Notes: generated from the letters alone by a model not told the origin. Positions 1 through 8,809 are shown, counted from the first letter of the stretch. The stretch: 64,000 bases of DNA from Phycisphaeraceae bacterium (GCA_023898685.1 CP060234.1:3100001-3164000); one strand, 5' to 3'. Program-made: numbers and translations.

Positions 1-2601
1 AAGCACCCCGAGCCTGCCGCCCACGATGTGGTCCATGATCCGCAGCCCGTCGAACGCGTCCTTGCCGTAGAGCAGGGGGCCCTTGTACTTGTCCCGCAGG
101 TAGCCCTCGGCGTACGACCGTGCGAGGGCGGCCCCGCCCAGGATCAGAGGCGGCGTCAGCCCCCGCTCGTTGAGCGTCTCGATGTTCTCCTCCATCACGT
201 TCACGCTCTTGACCAGCAGCCCGCTGAGCCCGATCGCGTGGGGGGAGTACTCCTCGAACGCCTTGAGGATGTTGTCGATCGTCTGCTTGATCCCGATGTT
301 GTGGACCGTGTACCCGTTGTTCGTCAGGATGATGTCGACGAGGTTCTTGCCGATGTCGTGCACGTCGCCCTTGACCGTCGCGAGCACGATCGTCCCCTTC
401 GTCTGCCCCTCGATCTTCTCCATGTGGGGCTCGAGGTAGGCCACCGCCTTCTTCATCACCTCCGCGCTCTGCAGCACGAACGGGAGCTGCATCTCGCCCG
501 CCCCGAACAGCTCGCCCACCGTCTTCATCCCGTCGAGCAGGTGGTCGTTGATGATGTCCAGGGGCGCGTACTTCGCCATCGCCTCGTCGAGTGAGACGTG
601 CAGCCTCTCCTTCTCCCCGTCGATGATGTGCTCGCGGAGCCGCTCCTCGAGCGTGAGGTTCTTCCTCTCCTTCTTCGCCGCCGCGACGCCCTCGACGTCC
701 TTGAACAGGTCGATCAGGCGGGCCAGCGGGTCGAACGCCTCGTCGGTCACGCCCTCAGGGAGCCCCGTGCCCCCCGCGCTCTCCGCACGCCTGTCATAGA
801 TCAGGTCGAGCGCCGCCGCCCGCTGCTCGCCGTCGATCTTGTTCAGGGGCAGGATCTTGCTCGCGTGCACGATCGCGCTGGTCATCCCCGCCTCGACCAG
901 CTCGTGCATCAGCACGCTGTTGAGCACCACCCGGGCGGCCGGCTTGAGCCCGAACGACACGTTGCTCAGCCCGCACGTGAGCTGGACCTGCGGGAACTTC
1001 GCCGCGATCCGCCTCGTTCCCTCGATCAGCTCCAAGGCCGAGCGGCGGTCCGAGTCCATCCCCGTCGAGATCGGCAGCACCAGGGGGTCCATGAACAGGT
1101 CCGCGACCTCCAGCCCGTGCACCGTTGTCGCCCGCCCGATCGCCCGCTCCGCGATCGACAGCTTCCGCTCGGCCGTGCGAGCCATCGCGGCCTCGGGATC
1201 CTCGTCAATCGTTCCGATCACCAGCGCCGCGTTGTATGCCCTCGCCAGTTTGCAGATCTCATCGAACTTGCCCTCCCCGTCCTCGAAGTTCGCCGAGTTG
1301 ATGATGCACCGACCCGCGGCGTGCCGCAGCCCCGCATCGGTCGTCTTCACCTGCGTCGAGTCGATCATCAGCGGCGCGTCCACCTGCCGCGACAGGCGCG
1401 AGACGATCTCCGCCATGTCCCTGGGATTGTCCCGCCCCGCGTAATCAACGTTCACGTCGAGCACGTGGGAGCCGTCGCGCACCTGCTCCCGCGCCAGGCT
1501 CACGATCGAGTCCCAGTCCTCCGCCTCCAGCAGCCCCTTGAACTTCCGCGACCCCGACGCGTTGCACCGCTCGCCGATGAACAGGAAGCTCGTGTCCTGG
1601 CGGTGGGGGACCGGGCTGAACAGGCTCGTCGACGCGGCCACCCAGCCCGCCTTCTTCGACCGGCGAGGCTCCACGCCCTCGACCGCCCTCGCGATCGCCC
1701 CGATGTGCTCGGGGGTCGTCCCGCAGCAACCGCCCACCAGCCGCACGCCGTGATCGCCCACGAACTTCTTGAGCGCCTCCGCCAGGGGCTCAGGTCCCAA
1801 GGGGTACACCGTTTCCCCGTCCTGGAGCGCCGGCAGGCCCGCGTTGGGGAAGCACGTGATCGCCCGGTCCCAGCTCCGATCGAGGAACTTGATCGATTCA
1901 CCCATCTCCGTGGGGCCGGTCGCGCAGTTCAGCCCGATCGACGTGATCGGGTAGTGCCGAAGCGCCGCCACCGCGGCCTCGAGGCTCGAGCCGACGAGCA
2001 TCGTCCCGGTCTGCTCGATCGTCACGCTCACCATGATCGGGATGTCGTCGACCGTCTTGCCGCTGTCCTCGAGCGCCCCCAGGGCCGCGTTGATCGCGCA
2101 CTTGATCTGCAGCAGGTCCTGGCAGGTCTCGATCAGGATCGTGTCGGCCCCGCCCGCGATCAGCCCCCGCATCGCCTCGCGGTAGCTCGCGAGCATCGCC
2201 TCCCAGGTGATCTGCCCCAGCGTGATCAGCTTCGTCCCGGGGCCCATCGACCCCAGGACGAACCGTGGCTTGTCGGGCGTCGAGAACGCGTCCGCCGCCG
2301 CCCTTGCGATCTCCGCCGACCGCTTTGAGAGCTCGAAGCACTCACCCGCGAGATCGAACTCGTTGAGCACGTGGGCCGCGCCGCCGAACGAGTTGGTCTC
2401 GATCGCGTCGGCGCCCGCCTCCAGGAACGAGCGGTGGATCGACTCGATGAGGTCGGGCCTCGTGCGGCAGAGGATGTCGGTGCAGTTCTCGCACCCGGCG
2501 TAGTCGGTCTCGACCGAGAGGTGGTGCTTGTGCGTGCTCGTCCCCATGCCGCCGTCGAGGACGAGGACGCGTCGCTGGAGATGGTCGAGGAAGGTGCTCA
2601 T
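1..2601 (-). CDS. metH: Cobalamin-dependent methionine synthase, 5' part (cut by window edge)
   Basis: Transfers the methyl group of 5-methyltetrahydrofolate to homocysteine through methylcobalamin. The frame is open from ATG at 2601 to the window edge, giving the first 867 residues of a protein that is usually about 1,200. Domains in order: homocysteine-binding barrel (~1-330) with the zinc-ligand motifs GLNCATG and VGGCCGTTP; pterin-binding barrel (~350-610) opening with FIGERCNASGSRKFK; helical cap (~640-735); B12-binding domain with the cobalt-ligating motif DVHDIGKN (~745). The reactivation domain would lie outside the window. A TATAAT promoter precedes it. Because the frame has no stop inside the window, it is easy to miss and to replace by long plus-strand shadow frames. 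Family assignment is firm; whether the activation domain is present cannot be seen. Confidence 0.97.
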   Translation of the reverse strand, partial: MSTFLDHLQRRVLVLDGGMGTSTHKHHLSVETDYAGCENCTDILCRTRPDLIESIHRSFLEAGADAIETNSFGGAAHVLNEFDLAGECFELSKRSAEIARAAADAFSTPDKPRFVLGSMGPGTKLITLGQITWEAMLASYREAMRGLIAGGADTILIETCQDLLQIKCAINAALGALEDSGKTVDDIPIMVSVTIEQTGTMLVGSSLEAAVAALRHYPITSIGLNCATGPTEMGESIKFLDRSWDRAITCFPNAGLPALQDGETVYPLGPEPLAEALKKFVGDHGVRLVGGCCGTTPEHIGAIARAVEGVEPRRSKKAGWVAASTSLFSPVPHRQDTSFLFIGERCNASGSRKFKGLLEAEDWDSIVSLAREQVRDGSHVLDVNVDYAGRDNPRDMAEIVSRLSRQVDAPLMIDSTQVKTTDAGLRHAAGRCIINSANFEDGEGKFDEICKLARAYNAALVIGTIDEDPEAAMARTAERKLSIAERAIGRATTVHGLEVADLFMDPLVLPISTGMDSDRRSALELIEGTRRIAAKFPQVQLTCGLSNVSFGLKPAARVVLNSVLMHELVEAGMTSAIVHASKILPLNKIDGEQRAAALDLIYDRRAESAGGTGLPEGVTDEAFDPLARLIDLFKDVEGVAAAKKERKNLTLEERLREHIIDGEKERLHVSLDEAMAKYAPLDIINDHLLDGMKTVGELFGAGEMQLPFVLQSAEVMKKAVAYLEPHMEKIEGQTKGTIVLATVKGDVHDIGKNLVDIILTNNGYTVHNIGIKQTIDNILKAFEEYSPHAIGLSGLLVKSVNVMEENIETLNERGLTPPLILGGAALARSYAEGYLRDKYKGPLLYGKDAFDGLRIMDHIVGGRLGVL

Positions 2602-2649
2602 CCGTGAAAGGGCCTTTCCTGGTCAAAGCGGGCACGTGGGGCGATTGTA

Positions 2650-2679
2650 TCATCCATATTTGCGGATGAACGGATTATA
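2650..2679 (-). promoter_or_regulatory. metH promoter -10 with overlapping inverted repeat
   Basis: On the minus strand a perfect TATAAT lies at 2679-2674. A TCATCC-N8-GGATGA inverted repeat (arms 2650-2655 and 2664-2669) covers the expected transcription start. No good -35 is visible about 17 bp upstream. The placement suggests a repressor site controlling metH; the regulator is unknown. The leader is only about 65 nt and I see no SAM or cobalamin riboswitch core in it. Confidence 0.45.
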
Positions 2680-2708
2680 GCAGGGCCACTCCGCGTGACC
2701 AGGCGCAA

Positions 2709-2736
2709 AGAAAAAGCCCGGGCCGAAGCCCGGGCT
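2709..2736 (-). terminator. Intrinsic terminator after the dockerin protease gene
   Basis: A 9-bp perfect stem (arms 2715-2723 and 2728-2736) with a CGAA loop (TTCG on the transcript) is followed on the minus strand by six T at 2714-2709. It lies about 25 nt past the stop codon of the upstream minus-strand gene. Confidence 0.9.
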
Positions 2737-2760
2737 CTGAGACTTCAACTCGGCTCTGGA

Positions 2761-5304
2761 TTACGGGCAGCCGGCCACGAAGTTCGTGGTGAAGGCCTGG
2801 ATGTCCTGGAGGTCCAGCACCCCGAACGGCTCGGCGATGTCCGCCAGGGGATCACCACCCAGGAAGGCGGAGATGAACGCGCTGATGTCCTGCAGGTCGA
2901 GCACGTTGTACGGCTCGGCGATGTCCGCCGGGTTGCAGCCCTGCGGCTCCGAGCACGTCACCTGGCCCACCGTCACGGCATCGACCGCACCCTCGACTGT
3001 GTTGTTGTTCCCGCCGTCATTCACGACGAACCGGAAGCGTGTGCCGACCACACCCGTCGCCGCGTCCACGTCGATCGTGTCGGTCTGCCAGCCGCCCGAG
3101 TCGGTCGTGTACGTCCTCATGGTGGTCCACAGGATGCCGCCGTCGGTAGACATGTCGACGTGGAAGTAGTCGCTCGCGTCGAACGCGCCGCCGCCGTTCG
3201 AGTACCAGTAGGCGTAGCTGAACCGCCCGCCGGCGTCGAGGTCGACCGCGGGGCTGATCAGCATCACCAGCCCAAAGTCCACATCCTCGTCCGCGGAGTT
3301 GCCCGTCACATAGCACTGGCCCGAGCCGTCATAGTCTGACGGGGGCGCGCCCGTCGAGGCCACCGGCACGCCGCGCTCCCACCAGCCGGCCGAGGCCGTG
3401 TGCACCGCGGTGTTCCAGCCCGTCGAGGTCTCGAAGTTGTCGGAGAAGGAGGTCGTGAGCTCGCCCACGTCGAACGCGAACGGGGCACTCGCCCCCGCGA
3501 CCGGCAGGTCGACCTCACCGACGAACGAGCCGACGACAGAGAGGTAATACTCGGGCGTGTCGCCGCAGGAGGCGGCCGGGATCGAGGCCCGGTAGAGGTT
3601 GCTCCCCAGGGAGGTCATCGCCACGGTCGTGTAGGCGCCGCCGCCCATGCGGTAGTGGAGATCGGGCCCGTCGATGATCGTGTCTTCGTTGGCGAGCACC
3701 TGGAAGTCCAGGGTCACCGGGGTGCCCGGGGCGACCACGGTCGGCTCGCTCTGCTGGGCGACGATGGTCGGCCCGTTGAAGGGCACGGTGTCGCCCGCGA
3801 TGTCCATCCGGTAGCGCTGGATGCTGTTCTGCGCCGTCGCGTCGTCCACCACGATGTAATAGGTGCCCGGCGTGTTGAGCGTGTACTCGAGGTGCTCGGG
3901 CGAACCCGCGGCGGTGTCGTTGACGAGCAGCAGCGTCGTCGACCCGTTGGAAGCTCGGATCGCGACCGTCAGGTCCTGCTTGGTCGTGTAGTCCGTCAGC
4001 GTGCCGCTGTTGCACTGCGAGGTCTGCGGGCCCTGCTGATAGATGCCCGCGTCAGGCTCGACGTCAACAACAATCTGCAGCGGCTGCGTCGTGGTGAAGC
4101 GGTAGAAGTCGACGTCGGAGTTGTCGTCGATGCTCATGTTCTCGACCGCGGTCGAGTGCCCGATGAAGAAGCTGCCGACGTCCGTTGCCGTCCCGGCGGT
4201 GTCGTTGATCTCGTTGGGATCGCCGTAGAAGCGCTGCCCGGCGAGAATGTCGTCGAGCTGAGGACCGTCGTACCCGGTGGAGACGAACGGCTCCATGAGC
4301 TTGGTGCCGTTGGCAGGGCAGACGTGGGCGAACCCGAGCCCGTGGCCGTGCTCGTGCGCCACCACGTTGCGCAGCCGGCGCGAGTTCTGGCTGGTCGAGC
4401 TGAAGAAGCTGTCAAAGGCGTCGATGACCATGTCGCCCTGGTTGGGGAACTGGTTGTAGGCGAGCACGCCGCCGCCGCCGTCAAGGGTGACGGCGAAGAT
4501 CCGCACGTCGCCGCGGACGCCGAGCGAGCCGCTCTGGGTGTTGGCGGTCACGCCGTCGTCGTTGGGTTCATAGACGTAGTTGACGCCGGTCAGCGTTTCC
4601 CACCGCGCGAACACCTGGGCGAAGAGGCTCTGCCAGGTGGCCGTCGAGCCGTAAAGCCCGTTGAGCCACGCGAAGAGCTGGCTCGAGCGGAGCTGGTTGC
4701 TGAGGTTGGCGGCGAGCGAGCCGTCCGGCGCGAACGAGTAGGTCAGCGTGATCGGGTCGCCCATCGAGCCCGTGCCGAAGCCGTCCGTCGCCGTGGCGCT
4801 CCAGCGGTTGCTGGTCTGGAACCGGTCGCCGTTGTCGGGGCCGCCCCAGAACTCGTTCTGGAACAGCGCGGTGTAGGCGTCGACCAGGTCGGGGTCGGTC
4901 CCCTCGGCGAAGCAGAACGAGATCGGCGGCTCACCCTTGGCCGCCCGATCGAGTGACGCCAGCATGGAGTCCAGATACACGTCCTTCACGCGGGCGAACA
5001 GGGCCGGGCTCACGAAGCCACGCAGCCGCTGATAGCGGGCGTCGTTCTCGACGAGCACCTCGCCGCTCTGGTCGATGTCGGCGTGATAGGCCTGCGAACC
5101 GATGCCGCCCGCCGCGATGATCGCCCGCTGCTGGTCAGCGGGCATCGCCGGCAGCATCGCCGTGGCGAGTTGCCGGATCGCGAGTTCATCGGGCGAGGCG
5201 ATCCCGTCCGGGGCCGCAACGGCCGCCGACGCCGCGGTTGCGACGCCGGCTGAGACGACGATGCCGGCAGCCGCCGACAGCAGACAAGCACAACGATTCT
5301 TCAT
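2761..5304 (-). CDS. Secreted matrixin-like metalloprotease with PPC and GC-type dockerin domains
   Basis: 847 residues. An N-terminal signal peptide (MKNRC, then an Ala/Val-rich core ending near residue 28) sends it out of the cytoplasm. The catalytic zinc motif HEHGHGLGFAH (~residues 314-324) is the metzincin HExxHxxGxxH, followed by KLMEP, a possible Met-turn. A PPC-type beta domain (~375-490) begins with DVDFYRF and contains TYYIVVDD. A jelly-roll-like region follows (~600-785). The C-terminus carries a double GC-type dockerin: CNPADIAEPYNVLDLQDI and then DIAEPFGVLDLQDI, ending in a Cys. In Phycisphaerae this tail is a common feature of exported proteins and is thought to be a sorting or anchoring tag. 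GGAAGGG before ATG supports the start. It is monocistronic, with its own terminator. Substrate unknown. Confidence 0.88.
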   Translation of the reverse strand: MKNRCACLLSAAAGIVVSAGVATAASAAVAAPDGIASPDELAIRQLATAMLPAMPADQQRAIIAAGGIGSQAYHADIDQSGEVLVENDARYQRLRGFVSPALFARVKDVYLDSMLASLDRAAKGEPPISFCFAEGTDPDLVDAYTALFQNEFWGGPDNGDRFQTSNRWSATATDGFGTGSMGDPITLTYSFAPDGSLAANLSNQLRSSQLFAWLNGLYGSTATWQSLFAQVFARWETLTGVNYVYEPNDDGVTANTQSGSLGVRGDVRIFAVTLDGGGGVLAYNQFPNQGDMVIDAFDSFFSSTSQNSRRLRNVVAHEHGHGLGFAHVCPANGTKLMEPFVSTGYDGPQLDDILAGQRFYGDPNEINDTAGTATDVGSFFIGHSTAVENMSIDDNSDVDFYRFTTTQPLQIVVDVEPDAGIYQQGPQTSQCNSGTLTDYTTKQDLTVAIRASNGSTTLLLVNDTAAGSPEHLEYTLNTPGTYYIVVDDATAQNSIQRYRMDIAGDTVPFNGPTIVAQQSEPTVVAPGTPVTLDFQVLANEDTIIDGPDLHYRMGGGAYTTVAMTSLGSNLYRASIPAASCGDTPEYYLSVVGSFVGEVDLPVAGASAPFAFDVGELTTSFSDNFETSTGWNTAVHTASAGWWERGVPVASTGAPPSDYDGSGQCYVTGNSADEDVDFGLVMLISPAVDLDAGGRFSYAYWYSNGGGAFDASDYFHVDMSTDGGILWTTMRTYTTDSGGWQTDTIDVDAATGVVGTRFRFVVNDGGNNNTVEGAVDAVTVGQVTCSEPQGCNPADIAEPYNVLDLQDISAFISAFLGGDPLADIAEPFGVLDLQDIQAFTTNFVAGCP

Positions 5305-5606
5305 GATGGGATACCCTTCCAGCGGCCGCGGACCCGCGGCGGTTCTCTGAATTCCCCCAAGACATCGATCCCGCGCGTTCCGTCACGCGGGCACGTTGCT
5401 CCAAAGTCCAGATGTTCTCCGAACGGCTCAGAAACCGCCCGGCTGGGCGCCCGGGCCCCGCCGCGGACCGATCGGCAAAAAGACGGGTCCGACACAGTGT
5501 GGGACCGAGAGCCCCGAGATGTCTTCCATTTCGGGGCCGCATCGCCCGCGGTTCCAGAAAATACGGTCCGAACGACCGATCATCCGCCGCCGACCGCGGC
5601 CCACCC
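5305..5606. other. Intergenic region between dockerin protease and rpmE
   Basis: About 300 noncoding bases between two minus-strand genes. It should hold the promoter of the protease gene, but I see no convincing -35/-10 pair. The short frames on both strands have no recognisable product. Confidence 0.4.
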
Positions 5607-5625
5607 AAAAAAGCCGGAGCCCGAC
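5607..5625 (-). terminator. Likely intrinsic terminator of rpmE
   Basis: On the minus strand a short GTCGG-GCT-CCGGC stem (one G-U pair) is followed by six T (5612-5607), about 20 nt after the rpmE stop codon. The stem is only 5 bp, so the call rests mainly on the T tract and position. Confidence 0.55.
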
Positions 5626-5644
5626 ACCGAACGCGACCCTGGTC

Positions 5645-5878
5645 TCAGGACTTCTTCGCCTTCTTGTTCTGGAAGTAGTTGCCCGCGAACTTCTTCTGGA
5701 ACTTCTCCACACGTCCGGCGGCGTCGACGAACTGCGAACGTCCGGTAAAGAACGGGTGCGACCCCGACCAGACGTCGACGTGCATCTCGGGCACTGTAGC
5801 CCCGACAGTCATGACGACCTCGCCGTTGTGATAGACCTTGCAGGACGGGTAGTAGGTCGGGTGGATGTCCTTCTTCAT
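5645..5878 (-). CDS. rpmE: 50S ribosomal protein L31 (zinc-free form)
   Basis: 77 residues. The start MKKDIHP and the core SGSHPFFTGRSQF are diagnostic of type A L31, a large-subunit protein that forms an inter-subunit bridge. Of the four zinc cysteines of the C+ form only one Cys (residue 13) remains; the later pair is replaced by Trp and Ser, so this is a C- form that should not need zinc. The lysine-rich C-terminus (QNKKAKKS) is a short extension. It stands alone with its own promoter, whose core it shares with rpmA and rpmB. Confidence 0.96.
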   Translation of the reverse strand: MKKDIHPTYYPSCKVYHNGEVVMTVGATVPEMHVDVWSGSHPFFTGRSQFVDAAGRVEKFQKKFAGNYFQNKKAKKS

Positions 5879-5948
5879 CGTTCGATCCTCGGCCCGGTCG
5901 ACCGGGCTTTGTCAGGCAGATGGGCGCACGGTGTCCTCGGGGGCCTCA

Positions 5949-5990
5949 CCGGCGGGCCGAAACAATAGGCCACCCGCGGCGGTCCGGCCA
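5949..5990 (-). promoter_or_regulatory. rpmE promoter with conserved core
   Basis: Minus strand: TGGCCG (5990-5985), 17-bp spacer, TATTGT (5967-5962), then TTCGGCCCG. The block from GCC before the -10 through CGGCCCG is almost identical to those before rpmA and rpmB. The GC-rich sequence right after the -10 resembles the discriminator of stringently controlled promoters (inference). The leader to ATG is about 80 nt. Confidence 0.6.
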
Positions 5991-6037
5991 GTGCCCCAGC
6001 GCGCGCGTTGCACCGCGCTCCCGCCGATACTTGTCGC

Positions 6038-7039
6038 GTGCCGAGCTGGATCCTGACCAACGCGACCACCCGGGCCAGGCGTTACGGCCCCTTCCTCGTC
6101 TGGGCCACCTGGTTTGTCGTCGCGTGGCTCACGCTCGTCATCCTGGGAGACCACTGGCGCCTCGTCGTTCAGCACTGGGGCACCGCCATCGCGATGGCGG
6201 TCGGCTCCTACGTCGCCGGCTCGACCCCGATGGGTGGCGGCACCGTCGGCTTCCCGGTTCTCGTTCTGCTCTTCGGCGAGCCCGCGTCGTTGGGCCGCCA
6301 GTTCTCGTTCGCGATCCAGGCCGTCGGTATGACCAGCGCGACGCTGTTCATCGTGTGCAGCGGTCGGCCCATCGCCATCCGCCTGCTGCTCTGGGCCATG
6401 CTGGCGAGCGGCGTCACGCTTCCGCTCGCGTCCGCATTCCTACTCCCACACCTCGCCGAGAGCACCGTCAAGCTCGCCTTCGCCTGTATCTGGGGCAGCT
6501 TCGGGTTCCTCACCCTCGTCAAGATCCGCGAGATGCGCCACTGGCATCACCTCCCCAGGATGTCCTCCCGCACCGACGCCTTCGCGGGTCTCGCGATCGG
6601 CGTGCTGGGAGGTGTGGCTTCGGCCCTCACCGGGGTCGGCATCGACATGATCGCCTATACCGTCCTCGTCCTGCTCTACCGCTGTGACCTCCGCGTCGCC
6701 ATCTCCACCAGCGTCGTCCTCATGGCGTACAACTCGCTCATCGGTGTGCTCGTCACCGCAGCGTCGGGCGAGATCGGCCCCGACCTGCTGGGCCACTGGC
6801 TCGCGGCCGCCCCCGTCGTCCTCTTCGGCGCGCCGCTCGGCGCCCTCATGCTCCAGGTCATCCCGCGCACCCCGACGATGATCCTTGTGGCCCTGCTCTG
6901 CCTGGTGCAGCTCGTCTGGATGTCGATCCACGTTGGCGTCGGGTGGACCGGGGCCGGGCTGATCGCTCTCACCATGCTGGTCGCCAACGGCGCATTCCAT
7001 CTCCTCTATCGTGCCGGCGTTGGCATCCAGCGGGCCTGA
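6038..7039 (+). CDS. TauE/SafE family permease (putative anion/sulfite exporter)
   Basis: About 333 residues and 8 or more hydrophobic segments. The two family half-repeats are visible: GGGTVGFPVLVLLFGEP near residue 65 and GVGIDMIAYTVLVLLYRCDL near 205, each followed by a polar segment and a helix (TSVVLMAYNSLIGV). Family members export sulfite, sulfoacetate or other small organosulfur anions across the inner membrane; the substrate here is unknown. The frame is open from TTG at 6008; I prefer GTG at 6038, which begins MPSWILTN. It is divergent from rpmE and convergent with the UbiA-like gene 7 bp downstream. No sulfur genes are adjacent. Confidence 0.8.
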   Translation: MPSWILTNATTRARRYGPFLVWATWFVVAWLTLVILGDHWRLVVQHWGTAIAMAVGSYVAGSTPMGGGTVGFPVLVLLFGEPASLGRQFSFAIQAVGMTSATLFIVCSGRPIAIRLLLWAMLASGVTLPLASAFLLPHLAESTVKLAFACIWGSFGFLTLVKIREMRHWHHLPRMSSRTDAFAGLAIGVLGGVASALTGVGIDMIAYTVLVLLYRCDLRVAISTSVVLMAYNSLIGVLVTAASGEIGPDLLGHWLAAAPVVLFGAPLGALMLQVIPRTPTMILVALLCLVQLVWMSIHVGVGWTGAGLIALTMLVANGAFHLLYRAGVGIQRA

Positions 7040-7046
7040 GCCTCGG

Positions 7047-7796
7047 TCAGACCAGGCCCAGCACCGCCGCGACGACCGCCGCTTGGACGGCGAGGCCGAG
7101 GTCGACCGGGTCGCGCAGCCGGCAGGCGGGCCACAGGCGAATCGCGACCGCACCGACCGCCGTCGCCGCGCCCCAGGCAACCCGTGCCGTCATCGGGGCC
7201 AGCGGCGCGAGAACCAGTGCCAGCGAGATGGCCAACTGCAAGGCCAACACGAGATCCCGCGTCCGGGCCCGGCCCAGCACACCGGGCAGCGTGCGTGTGG
7301 CGTGTCGTGCGTCGGCGTCGAGGTCGTCAAGATCACACAGCATCGCGTCGGTAACCACGCGGATCGCGACAACCGCCGCGGCGAACGCCCAAGACCGCCA
7401 GGCCGCCACCGGGTCGACCGCGGGGAACCACAGCCAGGACATCAATGCCGCGAACCCCGTGATGCCCAACGCGACGTACGCGTTCTTGACGATCAGCACG
7501 TCCTTGATCCGAGGTCGTGACCCGCGGGGCATCGCCGCGTAGGCGACCACGCCGGCGAACGCGACCAGCGGGACGGCCTCCAAAATCCCCCGGTCGCGCG
7601 GCGGGGCGAACTCCGCCGCGATCGCGCCGGCACCGACGAGCAGGAGCACCGCGAGGCCGCGGACGGCCCCGGCGTGATCTCGGATGAACGCGAACCGCTC
7701 GGGGTGGGCCTCGCGATCGGCAGGATCAAGCCAGCTGTTGCGAAGCTTGGCACGGTCGAGGAGATAAACCCCGACGCCGGCGGCGAACGCCATCAA
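7047..7796 (-). CDS. UbiA-like prenyltransferase family membrane protein (start uncertain)
   Basis: Polytopic protein, 249 residues from the first standard start. The Asp-rich motif DAMLCDLDDLDADARHAT matches the second DxxDxxxD motif of UbiA enzymes, which move prenyl groups onto aromatic or lipid acceptors in the membrane. YLLDRAKLRNSWLDPADRE near the start stands where the first motif is expected. The coding-looking frame continues upstream from 7797 to at least 7925, with a hydrophobic TM1-like stretch (TALSALAVYPGLYVTGATVC), but has no ATG, GTG or TTG before a stop at 8031. The true start may therefore be a rare codon such as ATC at 7925 or CTG at 7892. The gene follows the HisN-like gene on the same strand and is probably co-transcribed. 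Acceptor unknown. Confidence 0.68.
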   Translation of the reverse strand: MMAFAAGVGVYLLDRAKLRNSWLDPADREAHPERFAFIRDHAGAVRGLAVLLLVGAGAIAAEFAPPRDRGILEAVPLVAFAGVVAYAAMPRGSRPRIKDVLIVKNAYVALGITGFAALMSWLWFPAVDPVAAWRSWAFAAAVVAIRVVTDAMLCDLDDLDADARHATRTLPGVLGRARTRDLVLALQLAISLALVLAPLAPMTARVAWGAATAVGAVAIRLWPACRLRDPVDLGLAVQAAVVAAVLGLV

Positions 7797-8005
7797 CGCC
7801 GGGGCGGGTGCGAGCGTGTGGGCCGTGAGGTGGGCGAAGCAGACCGTCGCGCCGGTGACGTACAGGCCCGGGTAGACCGCCAGGGCGGACAGGGCGGTCC
7901 CGACGTTGGCACGGGGCGTGGTGATGGGGGACGGTAGGTTGAAGCGCGACTGAGAGCCCGGAGTCGCGTCGCTCGATCTCGGGCCGAAACGGCGTCGAAG
8001 CCGCG

Positions 8006-8809
8006 CTACCCGCGGATGACCCGCAGCACCTCATCGTGGATCGCCCCGTTCGACGCGACGACATCGCCGGAGTGGGCAGTCTCGATGCCGTGCCAGTCGG
8101 TCGATCGTCCGCCCGCCTCGCTCATGATGGGCCAGAACGGAGCGACATCCCAGCACTTGAGGCTGGGCTCGACGATCGCGTCGCACCGCCCCGTCGCGAC
8201 CAAGATGGCGGCGTAGGCGTCGGGCCAGCCCCGGGTGTGCTTCGCCGCCGCGGCGAGGCGCATCCAGACGGGCGTGGTCGCCTCGTCCCAGTAGTCGAGG
8301 GCGGTGGTGCCGACAGTCGCCTCGGCGAGTGATCGCACCTTCGACACGCGGGCCCGCGTGGGTTCGGCGCCCCGAACGGCGTGCCATGCGCCCCCGCCGA
8401 CGCAGGCGTACACCGTCTCGTCCATCGCGGGGGCGTGGATCACGCCCGCGACGCCCCGCCACGTCCCGTCGTCGCCTCGGTGCTCGACGCCGATGAGCGT
8501 GGTGAACAGCGGCACGCCGTGGATGAAACTGAACGTGCCGTCGATCGGGTCGATGATCCAGCGGAAGCCGGTCGAGCCGGGGGCATCGCCGAACTCCTCG
8601 CCGACGACGCCGTCATCGGGGTACGACGCAGCCAGGCGCTCGCGGATGATCGTCTCGCAGGCGCGATCGGCGTCGGTGACCGGCGTGCCGTCGTGCTTGG
8701 TGTCGATGCCCAGTGCGTCCTGCTGGAAGTACCGCAGCGTCGCGGCGCCGCCCTCGCGGGCCATCGCGAGCGCGGCTTCGAGGCGGTCGGCAATCAGGTC
8801 TTCAGGCAT
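8006..8809 (-). CDS. Inositol monophosphatase family phosphatase, HisN-like
   Basis: 267 residues, full length for the family. Metal-site motifs are all visible: GEEFG (~70), WIIDPIDGTFSFIHG (~85-100) and the C-terminal KCWDVAPFWPIMSEAGG (~220). The N-terminal DGTPVTDADRACE resembles the histidinol-phosphatase (HisN) branch, so L-histidinol phosphate is the best guess; myo-inositol phosphate or another small phosphate ester is possible. These are Mg-dependent, Li-sensitive cytosolic enzymes. Its start overlaps the 3' end of the upstream PLP-enzyme gene by 16 bp, which implies translational coupling. No other his genes are in the window. Confidence 0.85.
   Translation of the reverse strand: MPEDLIADRLEAALAMAREGGAATLRYFQQDALGIDTKHDGTPVTDADRACETIIRERLAASYPDDGVVGEEFGDAPGSTGFRWIIDPIDGTFSFIHGVPLFTTLIGVEHRGDDGTWRGVAGVIHAPAMDETVYACVGGGAWHAVRGAEPTRARVSKVRSLAEATVGTTALDYWDEATTPVWMRLAAAAKHTRGWPDAYAAILVATGRCDAIVEPSLKCWDVAPFWPIMSEAGGRSTDWHGIETAHSGDVVASNGAIHDEVLRVIRG

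Noticed and set aside
598..2328. Long plus-strand open frame of 576 codons
   Set aside because: It is the reverse shadow of metH: the minus-strand frame gives a complete set of methionine synthase motifs, while the plus frame is Arg/Asp/Leu-rich with no family resemblance.
2602..2700. SAM or cobalamin riboswitch before metH
   Set aside because: The leader from the TATAAT to the start is about 65 nt, too short, and has no recognisable aptamer core.
3400..4956. Plus-strand open frame of 518 codons
   Set aside because: Shadow of the dockerin protease, whose signal peptide, zinc motif and dockerin lie on the minus strand.
7047..8030. Frameshift or pseudogene in the UbiA-like gene
   Set aside because: No internal stop or frame change is seen and motifs are intact; only the start codon is in doubt.
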